From Lachnospiraceae bacterium (lineage in GTDB: Bacteria > Bacillota > Clostridia > Lachnospirales > Lachnospiraceae), in assembly GCA_017405805.1 (NCBI GenBank), contig JAFQZU010000038.1, positions 1 to 64,000 on the forward strand: a stretch of 64,000 bases of DNA, in the 5' to 3' direction. This document shows positions 17,782-26,266 of this stretch, in pieces. Position numbers and translations under genes: made by a program. Position 1 is the stretch's first letter, and each line of letters begins with the position of its first letter. Below the pieces are notes generated by a model that was given only the letters and a program-made list of their open reading frames with translations, did no database searches and was not told the origin of the DNA.

Positions 17782-18006
17782 TCATGCCTGGGTGATGCCG
17801 AGCTCGTAGTTGAGATAGTTCACCACTTCACCGGAATCCAGACCGTGCACCATGCATGCCTCCTCGAGCGACTCATTTCGAGAAGCAGGGCAGCTGATGC
17901 AGCCCATGCCGCAGTTCATCAGCACGTATGCGGACTCCGGATACTTGACGAGGATCTCTCCGATCAGCATTTCGCCTGTTACGGGTTCGTTTTTGATTTC
18001 TGCCAT
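17782..18006 (-). CDS. DUF1858 domain protein (putative redox disulfide protein)
   Basis: 74 residues, matching the small DUF1858 family, described as hybrid-cluster-associated redox proteins. It carries VLMNCGMGCISC with Cys32, Cys36 and Cys39, and the usual LIGEILVKYPES and YLNYELG segments. The cysteines may form a disulfide or bind a metal cluster. It has its own promoter (18058-18085) and a shared terminator. Being convergent with rubredoxin fits a redox role, but the partner is not known. Confidence 0.88.
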   Translation of the reverse strand: MAEIKNEPVTGEMLIGEILVKYPESAYVLMNCGMGCISCPASRNESLEEACMVHGLDSGEVVNYLNYELGITQA

Positions 18007-18057
18007 CTTTTTTTCCTCTCTGTTTTCGGGATACTGTTATGTTTTTCCGGTAACATT

Positions 18058-18085
18058 ATTATATATATTTCTTCCGACAGCGCAA
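18058..18085 (-). promoter_or_regulatory. Promoter of the DUF1858 gene
   Basis: Minus strand: TTGCGC (18080-18085), 16-bp spacer, TATAAT (18058-18063), about 50 bp before the start codon. Confidence 0.6.
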
Positions 18086-18090
18086 GCCCC

Positions 18091-19323
18091 TCACAGTCCG
18101 TGCCCCTGCACGATCATATAGATGAACACGTAGTACATGCCCGAAATGAGGTGCAGTACCAGGATGATGACCGAAAGAAGGAGCCCGAAATCGAACCGGC
18201 CTCCGGCCGTGTCCTCCGCCCCGCCGGCCGCGCCGGCAATGCTGTTCGGGAAGGCGCGCCGCAGAAGACTCCGCATCGCGCAGTACCAGACCAGATACAG
18301 GCCCAGAAGATATCCCCAGCTGAAATTGCCGTGGGAGGCGCGCTCCCCTGACTCGGCAAGAAGCAGTCTCTCGGCAAACCCCATCGCCAGCATGAGCCAT
18401 GCGAGGACCGTATCCCAGTCGATCTTCCTGCGCACCGCATCGAGGATCAGCATCACGACAGGGAAGGCCGCCGCGAGGAGGAAGGATCCGAAAATGGACC
18501 GGGTAAACTGCCCCGCCACCTCAAAGGGCGCGAAGCGCACGCCGGACGCCCCCTTGTTGTCGCTGTAAAAGGACAGGACGAACTGCGTGATCGTGAGCGC
18601 CAGCGAGGGGATGCAGGTGATGAAAAGGGCGATCGCTAGGGACAGATTCTTGCGCTGGTACATGATGAGCCAGATGATCATGAGCACAAAGATCGCCGGA
18701 TAATATATCTGCACGAAGCTCGGCTTGGCCAGGTTGGTGAGAAGGAGCAGGACTGCGAGCAGGATATATTTCCAGACAGGCTGCTTTTTCTCGAAGTTGG
18801 ATTCCTGGCTGCTCACGAGAACGGAGCCCAGAAGCACGAAAAACAGGAGCGCGAGGGGTTTTACCGCGATGGTCGTGGGGTTGTGCCACACGTTCGGGGA
18901 CCCCTGTCCGAGATAAGGCTCCTCATTGAACCAGGGCAGGTAAATGGCGCCGCACAGGTGAAGGACAAGGGCGCCCAGCGCATGCGCCGAGGCCGGTATG
19001 CCGGGCACTGCCTTACGCAGTGTGAGGAAGGCGATCACAAAGAGCAGGGTGTACAAAAAGCCCGATACCAGGCCGGCCGCGATCTCCACGCGGCAGCGCA
19101 GAAGATGCATGACGCCGTAGGTCATCAGATGCCATATCGGCTCCATGTGCTCTTTGAAGAGTTTGGCGGGACTGCTCAGATCCAGGCTCTTTACGATCTC
19201 CTCGTGAGCGGGGTAATCCATCCCCACAAGAGCGGTCAGAAAAGCCGCCGTAAAGATGATCGCCAGGCCGCACACAATGACCGCCCAGGCCGGGATTTTC
19301 CTCATTGCATTATCCAGTTTCAT
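18091..19323 (-). CDS. Polytopic membrane protein of unknown function (GT-C-like)
   Basis: About 410 residues from ATG 19323, which has AGGGAG upstream. The 74-codon upstream extension runs into the 3' end of the znuB-like gene and is out of character. I count roughly ten hydrophobic helices. After the first helix comes ALVGMDYPAHEEIVKSL and then HMEPIWHLMTYGVMHLL, acidic and aromatic extracytoplasmic loops of the kind seen in GT-C glycosyltransferases using lipid-linked sugars. A conserved-looking FNEEPYLGQGSPNVWHNPT loop follows. I cannot assign a family; GT-C membership is a guess from topology and loop composition. Confidence 0.6.
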   Translation of the reverse strand: MKLDNAMRKIPAWAVIVCGLAIIFTAAFLTALVGMDYPAHEEIVKSLDLSSPAKLFKEHMEPIWHLMTYGVMHLLRCRVEIAAGLVSGFLYTLLFVIAFLTLRKAVPGIPASAHALGALVLHLCGAIYLPWFNEEPYLGQGSPNVWHNPTTIAVKPLALLFFVLLGSVLVSSQESNFEKKQPVWKYILLAVLLLLTNLAKPSFVQIYYPAIFVLMIIWLIMYQRKNLSLAIALFITCIPSLALTITQFVLSFYSDNKGASGVRFAPFEVAGQFTRSIFGSFLLAAAFPVVMLILDAVRRKIDWDTVLAWLMLAMGFAERLLLAESGERASHGNFSWGYLLGLYLVWYCAMRSLLRRAFPNSIAGAAGGAEDTAGGRFDFGLLLSVIILVLHLISGMYYVFIYMIVQGHGL

Positions 19324-19384
19324 TTTTCCAAGTCTCCCTGTTGTAATCTTAGGACTGCCGGCGCGCCCGCAGGGGCCCGCGGCC

Positions 19385-20227
19385 TTATCCTTTATTATAT
19401 GTCTTTTCCCGGACTTTCGATATACCCAGATAAATGAAAAACGCCGCAATATTGCAGAGGACGATACTGGCCCCCGTGGGCGTCGCATGGAGGTAGGAAA
19501 TGGTGAGCCCCAGTAAGAGGCAGACCACGGACACGATCCCCGCACTGATCATGACGCCCCGGAAGGTCTTGAAGACCCGCATGCTGGTCAGTGCCGGAAA
19601 AACGACGAGACTGGAAATGAGAAGAGATCCCATCATCCGCATGCCGATCACGATGACAAGGGCTGTGAGGACGGCGATCAGGATGCTCAGGCGTCCGGTC
19701 CGGATCCCCGTCGCCCTCGCGAAAGTCTCGTCGAAGGTCACGGCAAAAATCCGGTTGTAGAACAGAAGGAACACGACGAGCACCGCCGCGGAGATCACCG
19801 CGGTGAGGACCACGTCTCCCTCAGACATACTGAGGATGCTGCCGAACAGGTAATTGTAGACGTCCGTGTTCATGCCGGTCGTCATGGAGACCACCGTCAC
19901 GCCCACTGCCAGAGATCCGGTCGAGATCAGGGCAATGGCCGCGTCCCCGTGGATGCGGCTGTTTTCCGACAGGTACAAAAGGGCCACGGCAGCCGCCATG
20001 ACGACGGGGATCGCAACGGCAAGAGGCGCCGCGTTCATGGCGGAAGCGATGGCCAGCGCGCCGAAACCGACGTGCGAAAGCCCGTCCCCGATCATGGAAT
20101 ACCGCTTCAGGACCAGCGTCACGCCAAGAAGCGCGGCGCAGAGCGCGATCAGGGATCCCACGGCAAAAGCCCTGCACATAAAGGGATAGGTAAACATCTC
20201 CGGTATCAGTCCGATCATTTCAGACAC
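19385..20227 (-). CDS. znuB: Zinc/manganese-type ABC transporter permease
   Basis: 280 residues of the ABC-3 family with about eight hydrophobic helices. It contains the family pattern YSMIGDGLSHVGFGALAIA near residue 45 and RMMGSLLISSLVVFPALT near the C-terminal half. It forms the membrane channel with the ATPase upstream, whose stop it overlaps by 8 bp. With the solute-binding lipoprotein it imports Zn2+ (or Mn2+). The Fur-family box before the operon supports metal control, but metal identity is not proven. Confidence 0.9.
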   Translation of the reverse strand: MSEMIGLIPEMFTYPFMCRAFAVGSLIALCAALLGVTLVLKRYSMIGDGLSHVGFGALAIASAMNAAPLAVAIPVVMAAAVALLYLSENSRIHGDAAIALISTGSLAVGVTVVSMTTGMNTDVYNYLFGSILSMSEGDVVLTAVISAAVLVVFLLFYNRIFAVTFDETFARATGIRTGRLSILIAVLTALVIVIGMRMMGSLLISSLVVFPALTSMRVFKTFRGVMISAGIVSVVCLLLGLTISYLHATPTGASIVLCNIAAFFIYLGISKVREKTYNKG

Positions 20228-20990
20228 CTCCTTTGTCCGCCTGCGCGGGATCCTTTGCGGCTTTCCCCTGTTTGCGGATGTGCACGGCGGCTTCTCCCAT
20301 AAAGGCGTGATAGGCCGCGCTCTTTTTATAGCTTTCCGTCCTCCCGAAAAAGAGCTGCCGGTCCTCCCCCAGATGCAGGATATGACTCGCGTAGCGGGTC
20401 GCCGCCTTGAGGTCGTGGGAGACCATGATCACGGTGATGCCCATCTCCTTGTTGATCTTCCGGATCAGGCCGTACATGCCGGCCGTCACGAGCGGATCCA
20501 GGCCGGCGACGGGCTCGTCAAGGAGCAGAAGCTCCCCCGTCGCGCAAAGGGCTCTGGCCAGCAGAACGCGCTGCTGCTGCCCGCCGGACAGTTCCCGGTA
20601 GCTGCGGTTTTTAAGGTCCGCGATCTCCAGCGCCTCCATGTTGCGGAGCGCCTTCTCCCTGTCCTGCTTCCTGTAGAAAGGGAACAGGCCCAGGCCGGGA
20701 AGACAGCCGGAGAGCACCACCTCGTTTACGCTGGCGGGAAAATCCCGCTGTACGGGCGTCTGCTGGGGGAGATAGCCGATCCGGTCCGGCCGCAGCCCCT
20801 CTCCCGTCGTCAGCGTGCCCGCGGAGGGTTTTTTCAGATGCAGCAGACCCTTCATAAGGGTGCTCTTTCCCGCGCCGTTCTCTCCCACGATGCAGAGATA
20901 GTTTCCCCTCTCCACCGTAAAATTCAAATCGTGGAGCACCGTCACTCCCTCATATGCAAAAGAAAGGTTCTCACAACTGATCAGACTCAT
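20220..20990 (-). CDS. znuC: Zinc/manganese-type ABC transporter ATPase
   Basis: 256 residues. Walker A GENGAGKST (36-44), Q-loop around YLPQQTP, signature LSGGQQQR (134-141), Walker B LLLLDEPVAGLD, and an H-loop in VSHDLKAA. The C-terminal ~50 residues extend beyond the core. It powers the permease encoded immediately downstream (8-bp overlap) and follows the binding protein by 18 bp. Confidence 0.92.
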   Translation of the reverse strand: MSLISCENLSFAYEGVTVLHDLNFTVERGNYLCIVGENGAGKSTLMKGLLHLKKPSAGTLTTGEGLRPDRIGYLPQQTPVQRDFPASVNEVVLSGCLPGLGLFPFYRKQDREKALRNMEALEIADLKNRSYRELSGGQQQRVLLARALCATGELLLLDEPVAGLDPLVTAGMYGLIRKINKEMGITVIMVSHDLKAATRYASHILHLGEDRQLFFGRTESYKKSAAYHAFMGEAAVHIRKQGKAAKDPAQADKGGV

Positions 20991-21008
20991 TTTTCCTCTC
21001 CCGCTCCT

Positions 21009-22088
21009 CTACTGCAGGGCCTCGCGGAGCACTTCCAGATTTCCCCGCATCAACGACAGATATGACGCCCCGCTCTCAAACTCATCTCTCGTCACATTGT
21101 GACAGGTGTGAAAGGTCCTCTGCACCGCGCCGCTGCTCTCCGCTATAGCCCTGGCGATGGTCCCGCTGGAAAGCTCGATGGAAAAGACCACCGGGATCTT
21201 CTCCTCCCGCACTTTGTCGATCAAAAAGGCCATGGTCGCCGCGCTGGGCTCGGACTCCGAGGCGCATCCGGGGAAGGCGGCGTAGTAGTCCAGCCCGTAT
21301 TCCTCGGCAAAATACCGCACCGGGAACCGGTCCCCGAAGACGATCGTCGTCCGGTTTCCCTCCTCGACGATCTTCCTGAACGCGGTGTCCAGCTCCATTG
21401 CCTGTTCGCGGAAAGCTGCCGCGCAGCTTCTGAAATGCTCCGCCCGGGAGGGATCCAGGGTGCAGAGCGTCTCCGCTATGGCCTCCGTTATGATCGCGGC
21501 ATTGACGGGAGATGTCCACACATGCTCGTCGATCTCCTCGTGGTCGTGCTCGGACGAATCGCCGCTGTGCTCGTGGGCGTGGTCCTCGTCCTCGTGGGCC
21601 TCTTCCTCGTGGGCGTGGTCCTCTTCGCCCTCCTCGTGCGAGTGCTCGTGATGCAGATCCTGCATGCCCTCCACATGTTCTTCCTCGACGGTCTCCACCA
21701 GCTCCACCATGCGAAGCGTCTGCGGCGCCTGGTCTCCCATATTATCCAGAATCTGATCCACCCAGACGTCGTTCTCCCCCCCGGTATAGATAAAGAGATC
21801 ACAGTCCCGGATCATGCGGATATCCATGGGCGTGGGCTCGTAGGAGTGAATCTCCTCCCCCGGCCTGAGGAGCATGGAGACATGCGCCTGTCCGCCGGAC
21901 GCCTCCCTGGCAAGATCGAAGGCAGGAAAGATCGTCGCGACGATCTGCAGCATGCCGTCCTCCGCCTCCGGACCGGAGGCGCCACCGGCGCTGCAGCCTG
22001 CCGCCGCCGGCGGCAGCGCCAGAAGAATGATCATTAAGAGCGCGGCGATCCCTCTCCGCCCCCGTCTTTTTTCTTTATATTTATACAT
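21009..22088 (-). CDS. znuA: Metal-binding lipoprotein of the ZnuA/AdcA family, His-rich loop
   Basis: 359 residues from ATG 22088; the ORF remains open further but that part lies antisense to aroE. A basic N-terminus and hydrophobic segment end at AAAGC (Cys32), a probable lipobox. Metal ligands of the cluster A-I family are visible at His81 (HSYEP) and His189 (DEHVW). Residues about 138-183 are a His/Glu/Asp-rich loop that may trap zinc. The usual third histidine appears replaced by Asp in VFGDRFPVRYFAEEYG. It delivers metal to the ZnuBC-like permease. Promoter and Fur-type box lie just upstream. Confidence 0.9.
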   Translation of the reverse strand: MYKYKEKRRGRRGIAALLMIILLALPPAAAGCSAGGASGPEAEDGMLQIVATIFPAFDLAREASGGQAHVSMLLRPGEEIHSYEPTPMDIRMIRDCDLFIYTGGENDVWVDQILDNMGDQAPQTLRMVELVETVEEEHVEGMQDLHHEHSHEEGEEDHAHEEEAHEDEDHAHEHSGDSSEHDHEEIDEHVWTSPVNAAIITEAIAETLCTLDPSRAEHFRSCAAAFREQAMELDTAFRKIVEEGNRTTIVFGDRFPVRYFAEEYGLDYYAAFPGCASESEPSAATMAFLIDKVREEKIPVVFSIELSSGTIARAIAESSGAVQRTFHTCHNVTRDEFESGASYLSLMRGNLEVLREALQ

Positions 22089-22103
22089 ATCTCTCTCAAT
22101 TTG

Positions 22104-22120
22104 AAAATGATTATCATTTT
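22104..22120 (-). promoter_or_regulatory. Fur-family (Zur/Fur-type) operator
   Basis: AAAATGATTATCATTTT is a perfect palindrome around one central base and matches the classic Fur box core. A second half copy, AAAATGATTATA, lies at 22128-22139 over the -10 element. The operator sits at the predicted start of transcription of znuA, so repression by a metal-loaded Fur-family protein is expected. Confidence 0.8.
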
Positions 22121-22133
22121 TGATCAGAAAATG

Positions 22134-22162
22134 ATTATACGTGCAATTAAAAACCGCGTCAA
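22134..22162 (-). promoter_or_regulatory. znuACB promoter
   Basis: Minus strand: TTGACG (22157-22162), 17-bp spacer, TATAAT (22134-22139). The predicted start is near 22127, directly before the Fur-type box. Confidence 0.75.
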
Positions 22163-22265
22163 GCAGGATGTGGGAATTCGGGGGCAAAAAAAGCGCAGCT
22201 CTTTTTTTTGCGCGCAAATTGTAATAGAATACCGTCATGTCAAGTATGCAAAAGGAGGTACCGCC

Positions 22266-23135
22266 ATGTCCAAGCCCGTCACCGGCACGACCCGGCTTCT
22301 CGCCCTGATCGGCAGCCCTGTCTCCCACTCCCTGTCTCCGGAGATGATGAACTATGCCTGCCAGCTTCTGGGGCTGGATTACATGTACGTCGCTTTTGAC
22401 GTCTCCAGGGACCGGGTGCCGGCGGCGCTCGAAGCGATGCGCACGCTCGGGATCCGGGGCTTCAATGTCACCATGCCCTGCAAGATCGAGGCTTTCCGCT
22501 GTGCGGACAGGCTCTCCCCTGCCGCCGGGATCATCGGCGCGTGCAATACGCTGGTCAACGACGGCGGCACGATCACTGGGCACATCACGGACGGCGAGGG
22601 CTATGTGAACATGCTCCGCAGCGAAGGCGTCGAGATCCGGGGCCGCAAGATCACCGTCGCAGGCGGCGGCGGCGCGGCGGCGGCGATCCAGGTGCAGTGC
22701 GCCCTGGACGGCGCGAGGGCCGTAACCATTTTCCAGCGCCGCAGCGCCACTTTGGAGCGCGCCCTGGAGACGGCGGACAAGATCCGCGCTGCCTGCCCGG
22801 ACTGCGAGGTCAGAGTCTGCGATCCGCAGGACCGGGACCTTCTCAGGAGAGAGATCGGGGAGAGCGATATTTTTGCGAACGGGACCTCCGTCGGCATGCA
22901 ACCCAATGCGGACGCGAGCTTTATCGAGGACCCTTCCATGTTCCGGCCAGGTCTCGTCGTGACGGACGCCGTATACGACCCCGTCGAGACAAAGCTCCTT
23001 GCGGACGCAAAAAAGGCCGGCTGCCTCACCATCGGCGGCAAAGGAATGCTGCTGTGGCAAGGCGTCTCGGCCTTCAGGCTCTTCACCGGGCACGACATGC
23101 CCGTGGAAGAGATACGCAGGAAATTCTTCCTGTAA
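22266..23135 (+). CDS. aroE: Shikimate dehydrogenase
   Basis: 289 residues. Shikimate-binding SHSLSP (20-25), catalytic Lys73 in NVTMPCK, Asp109 in HITDGEGY, the dinucleotide loop GGGGAAAA (133-140), ANGTSVGM and the C-terminal GKGMLLWQGVSAF. It reduces 3-dehydroshikimate to shikimate with NADPH in aromatic amino acid synthesis. AAAAGGAGGTACCGCC precedes ATG 22266. NVTMPCK differs from the usual NVTIPHK, and the IRGRK/AAIQ region is divergent, so quinate/shikimate dehydrogenase paralogue activity is possible. It is divergent from znuA and not linked to other aro genes here. Confidence 0.9.
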   Translation: MSKPVTGTTRLLALIGSPVSHSLSPEMMNYACQLLGLDYMYVAFDVSRDRVPAALEAMRTLGIRGFNVTMPCKIEAFRCADRLSPAAGIIGACNTLVNDGGTITGHITDGEGYVNMLRSEGVEIRGRKITVAGGGGAAAAIQVQCALDGARAVTIFQRRSATLERALETADKIRAACPDCEVRVCDPQDRDLLRREIGESDIFANGTSVGMQPNADASFIEDPSMFRPGLVVTDAVYDPVETKLLADAKKAGCLTIGGKGMLLWQGVSAFRLFTGHDMPVEEIRRKFFL

Positions 23136-23143
23136 TTTCTGTC

Positions 23144-23353
23144 TTACGCGATGTCAAGCACCTTGTAATCCTTGGCTTCCACCGCTGCCTTCAGGGTGTC
23201 ATCCGCGATCTCCTTGGCCATGGTGACGACCGCCGTGCCCTTCTCGTGGCTGACATCCGCCTGCGTCACGCCGTCGATCCCTTCCAGGGCCTTTTTCACG
23301 GTCGCCTCGCAGTGCATGCACATCATTCCTTCGATCTTCATTGTCTTGTTCAT
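23144..23353 (-). CDS. Possible internally translated CopZ-like copper chaperone
   Basis: Within the copA reading frame, ATG 23353 is preceded by GAAAAGGAGAATGCG: an AAGGAG core 6 nt before the ATG. It would give a free 69-residue HMA protein with the metal motif MCMHCE (Cys12, Cys15), exactly the size of CopZ, in addition to the same domain fused to CopA. The start site is seen in the sequence; separate translation is inference. Confidence 0.5.
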   Translation of the reverse strand: MNKTMKIEGMMCMHCEATVKKALEGIDGVTQADVSHEKGTAVVTMAKEIADDTLKAAVEAKDYKVLDIA

Positions 23354-25717
23354 CGCATTCTCCTTTTCTTTTTTGTATTCCGATAAAAGCGTCCCGTCCG
23401 CATCCGTCTGGACCGGGTTTTTCAGCTTTGTATCCTTTGCGCTGCTGTGTTCGTCAAAACCATTGAGCCGCAGCGCGTTGGTCACCACGCAGAAGCTGGA
23501 CAGGCTCATGGCGAGCGCCCCGAACATGGGATCCATCGTGATCCCCAGCGGCGAAAGTACGCCCGCGGCGATTGGGATCAGGATCGTATTGTAGCAAAGC
23601 GCCCAGAACAGTCCCCAGAGGATGGTCTTATAGGTCTGCCGGCTCAGTCTCACTGCCGCGCTGACATCGCTCAGCCGGCTCTTCATCAGCACCACGTCCG
23701 CGGCGTCGATAGCGACGTCCGTACCGGCGCCGATGGCGATCCCGATATCCGCCCTCGTCAGGGCCGGCGCATCGTTGATCCCGTCTCCTACCATGGCTAC
23801 GCGGCCTTTCTCCTGAAGCCTGCGGATGACTTCCTCCTTGCCATCCGGCAGGACGCCCGCGACCACCTCGTTCACGCCCGCCTGGCGCCCGATGGCCGCA
23901 GCGGTCCTCTCGTTGTCTCCCGTGAGCATCACGACGTGGATCCCCATATTCTGGAGCTCCCTGACCGCCTGCGCACTGTCCTCCTTGATGGTGTCCGCCA
24001 CCGCGATGACGCCGGCCACTTTTCCGTCCCTGGCAAAGAAGAGCGGCGTTTTTCCTTCTTCCGCCATGGTCTGTGCCGCGCGGATCATCTCTTCGCTGAT
24101 CTTAGCCTTTCCCTGTATGAAGGACAGGTTTCCGCCCGCCAGCACCGCGCCGCCGCAGACCGCTGTCAGCCCGTTTCCGGGAAGCGCCTTGAAATCCTCC
24201 ACCTCAAAAGCCTCCACGCCCTGCTCCTGACCGTAAAGAAGAACGGCCTTCGCAAGGGGATGCTCGCTCTTTTTCTCAAGGGAGCAGGCCAGCCGGAGGA
24301 GCTCCTGCTCCGAAATGCCCGGCGCCGCCGTGATGTCCGTCACGCGGGGCTCGCCCCTGGTGATGGTGCCTGTTTTGTCGAGGGCCGCGATCTGGATATT
24401 TCCCGTCTCCTGCAGCGCCTCCGCCGTCTTAAAGAGCGTTCCGTTCTTTGCGCCGACGCCGCTTCCGACCATGATGGCCACCGGCGTCGCAAGACCGAGC
24501 GCGCAGGGACAGCTGACCACCAGCACGGAGATCCCCCTGGCCAGCGCCGTGCCGAGCGGCGCGTGCAGGATCACCAGCCAGACGAAGGTCACGACCAGCG
24601 CCACCGCGATGACGGCCGGCACAAAAACGCCCGAAATCGTATCCGCGAGCTTTGCGATCGGCGCCTTGGTGGCCGCCGCGTCGCTCACCATCTGAATGAC
24701 CTTTGCCAGGCTCGTGTCCTCTCCGACCCGCGTGGCCTCGCACTTCAAAAAGCCCGACTGGTTGAGGGTCGCCGAGGATACCTCGTCTCCGGCCTCCTTG
24801 TCCACCGGGATGGATTCGCCGGTCAGCGCCGCCTCGTTGACCGCGCTGCTTCCCTCCAGCACCACGCCGTCCACGGGGATCGTCTCGCCGGGGCGCACGA
24901 CAAAAACGTCGCCCTTCCGCACACTGTCGATATCCACGGTCACTTCCTGCCCGTCCCGGATCACCACGGCGGTCTCCGGCGCAAGCTTCATCAGGGACCG
25001 CAGCGCGTCTGTCGTCCTTCCCTTGGACCTGGCCTCCAGCATCTTGCCCACAGTGATCAGCGTGAGGATCATCGCGGCCGATTCAAAATAGAACTCGTTC
25101 ATATAGGCCGCTGCGGCGGCACTGTCTCCCCTCGCTGCGGCGCCGGACATCGCGAACAGGACCGCCGTGGAGTACACAAAGGCCGCGCCCGAGCCCATCG
25201 CGATCAGCGTGTCCATGTTGGGCGCGCCGTGGAACAGGCTCTTAAAGCCGCTTATAAAGAACTTCTGGTTGATCACCATGACGATTCCCGCCAGGAGGAG
25301 CTGTACCAGCCCCATGGCCACGTGGTTGCCGTCAAAAAAGGCCGGCAGCGGCAGTCCCAGCATCATATGCCCCATGGAGAAATACATGAGCACAAGCAAA
25401 AAGCCCAACGAGGCGATCAGTCTCCTTTTGAGCACCGGGGTCTCATGGTCCTTCAGCGCCTCCTCCTCCGCGGCGATCTTTGCCAGCATGCTCCCCGCCT
25501 TCTTCTGTCCGGCGCCCTCTCCCTTGGGGGAGGCCCCGTATCCGGCGTCCGTCACCGCCTTGATGATCTCTGCGGGAGAAGCCGTCCCCTCGACGCCCAG
25601 CGTGTTCGTCAAAAGGCTCACATTGCAGGAGGTGACGCCCGGCACCTTTCCGACCGCCTTTTCCACGCGCGCCTGGCAGGCCGCGCAGCTCATACCCGTC
25701 ACTGTATACTGTTCCAT
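23144..25717 (-). CDS. copA: Copper-exporting P1B-type ATPase with C-terminal CopZ-like domain
   Basis: 857 residues. N-terminal HMA domain with GMSCAAC (Cys11, Cys14); membrane helices; phosphatase motif TGES; CPCALG near 402 in the transport helix; phosphorylation site DKTGT near 445; hinge GDGINDAP near 647. The last 69 residues are a second HMA domain with MCMHC, joined by a Lys/Glu linker. It pumps Cu(I) out of the cytoplasm. It lies 41 bp after csoR and is probably co-transcribed. The HMA domain at the C-terminus is unusual for CopA and has its own ribosome-binding site (see next entry). Confidence 0.95.
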   Translation of the reverse strand: MEQYTVTGMSCAACQARVEKAVGKVPGVTSCNVSLLTNTLGVEGTASPAEIIKAVTDAGYGASPKGEGAGQKKAGSMLAKIAAEEEALKDHETPVLKRRLIASLGFLLVLMYFSMGHMMLGLPLPAFFDGNHVAMGLVQLLLAGIVMVINQKFFISGFKSLFHGAPNMDTLIAMGSGAAFVYSTAVLFAMSGAAARGDSAAAAAYMNEFYFESAAMILTLITVGKMLEARSKGRTTDALRSLMKLAPETAVVIRDGQEVTVDIDSVRKGDVFVVRPGETIPVDGVVLEGSSAVNEAALTGESIPVDKEAGDEVSSATLNQSGFLKCEATRVGEDTSLAKVIQMVSDAAATKAPIAKLADTISGVFVPAVIAVALVVTFVWLVILHAPLGTALARGISVLVVSCPCALGLATPVAIMVGSGVGAKNGTLFKTAEALQETGNIQIAALDKTGTITRGEPRVTDITAAPGISEQELLRLACSLEKKSEHPLAKAVLLYGQEQGVEAFEVEDFKALPGNGLTAVCGGAVLAGGNLSFIQGKAKISEEMIRAAQTMAEEGKTPLFFARDGKVAGVIAVADTIKEDSAQAVRELQNMGIHVVMLTGDNERTAAAIGRQAGVNEVVAGVLPDGKEEVIRRLQEKGRVAMVGDGINDAPALTRADIGIAIGAGTDVAIDAADVVLMKSRLSDVSAAVRLSRQTYKTILWGLFWALCYNTILIPIAAGVLSPLGITMDPMFGALAMSLSSFCVVTNALRLNGFDEHSSAKDTKLKNPVQTDADGTLLSEYKKEKENAMNKTMKIEGMMCMHCEATVKKALEGIDGVTQADVSHEKGTAVVTMAKEIADDTLKAAVEAKDYKVLDIA

Positions 25718-25758
25718 CGTTTCCCTTCTTTCCGGGATCGGTCAGAGCGCTCTGCCGA

Positions 25759-26055
25759 TCACTTCATCAGCTTCTGCAGCACGTTGACCAGTTCGTCCAC
25801 CTTATCGCTGTTTCCCTCTCTGACGTCCTCCGTCACGCAGGTGCGGATGTGGCTGGCCAGCAGTACCTTGGTGAAGCTGTTCAGGGCGCAGTTGGCCGCG
25901 GACACCTGATTGATGATATCGATGCAGTAGGCGTCCCCCTCCAGCATTCTGCGGATTCCGCGCACCTGCCCCTCGATCCGGCTGAGCCGGTTGAGAAGAT
26001 CCTTCAGCTCCTTCTCCGATCTCACTTTGGTCCGACAGCATTCGTTCATTTCCAT
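25759..26055 (-). CDS. csoR: CsoR-type copper-sensing repressor
   Basis: 98 residues, all-helical DUF156 family. Cu(I) ligands of CsoR are in place: Cys44 (AYCIDI), His69 and Cys73 (SHIRTC). RLSRIEGQVRGIRRML is the family signature. Apo-CsoR binds DNA and copper releases it. Start codon is uncertain: ATG 26055 or ATG 26049 begin close to homologues, while a TTG at 26082 overlaps the likely Shine-Dalgarno. It sits before copA and has its own operator-containing promoter, so autoregulation is expected. Confidence 0.92.
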   Translation of the reverse strand: MEMNECCRTKVRSEKELKDLLNRLSRIEGQVRGIRRMLEGDAYCIDIINQVSAANCALNSFTKVLLASHIRTCVTEDVREGNSDKVDELVNVLQKLMK

Positions 26056-26105
26056 AGGTACTCTTATGCCGCTCCTTTTCAATCCAAACTCTCACTGCGA
26101 TTGTC

Positions 26106-26134
26106 ATTATATACCCCCATGGGGTATATTGCAA
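26106..26134 (-). promoter_or_regulatory. csoR-copA promoter with CsoR operator in the spacer
   Basis: Minus strand: TTGCAA (26129-26134), 17-bp spacer, TATAAT (26106-26111). The spacer is filled by the inverted repeat TATACCCC-AT-GGGGGTATA (26109-26129), which matches the G/C-tract palindromes bound by CsoR. Bound repressor would cover the space between -35 and -10. Confidence 0.85.
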
Positions 26135-26266
26135 TCCCATTCGGACGTTTCTCTCCCGTCAAAATGTATCCCTCACCGAAGTTTTACAGTATAATCATAT
26201 TGAATGATTCTCTCCGATATGAGAAAATATTACTAATTTATTACAGTTTATTACAGCTTTAAAGAT

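Noticed and set aside
19324-19545. 74-codon extension of the membrane protein gene into znuB
   Set aside because: It reads across the end of the znuB-like gene in another frame; ATG 19323 has a ribosome site and begins a natural membrane protein.
22089-23093. N-terminal extension of the znuA ORF antisense to aroE
   Set aside because: A clear lipoprotein signal starts at 22088, and the promoter and Fur-type box lie at 22104-22162, inside the supposed extension.
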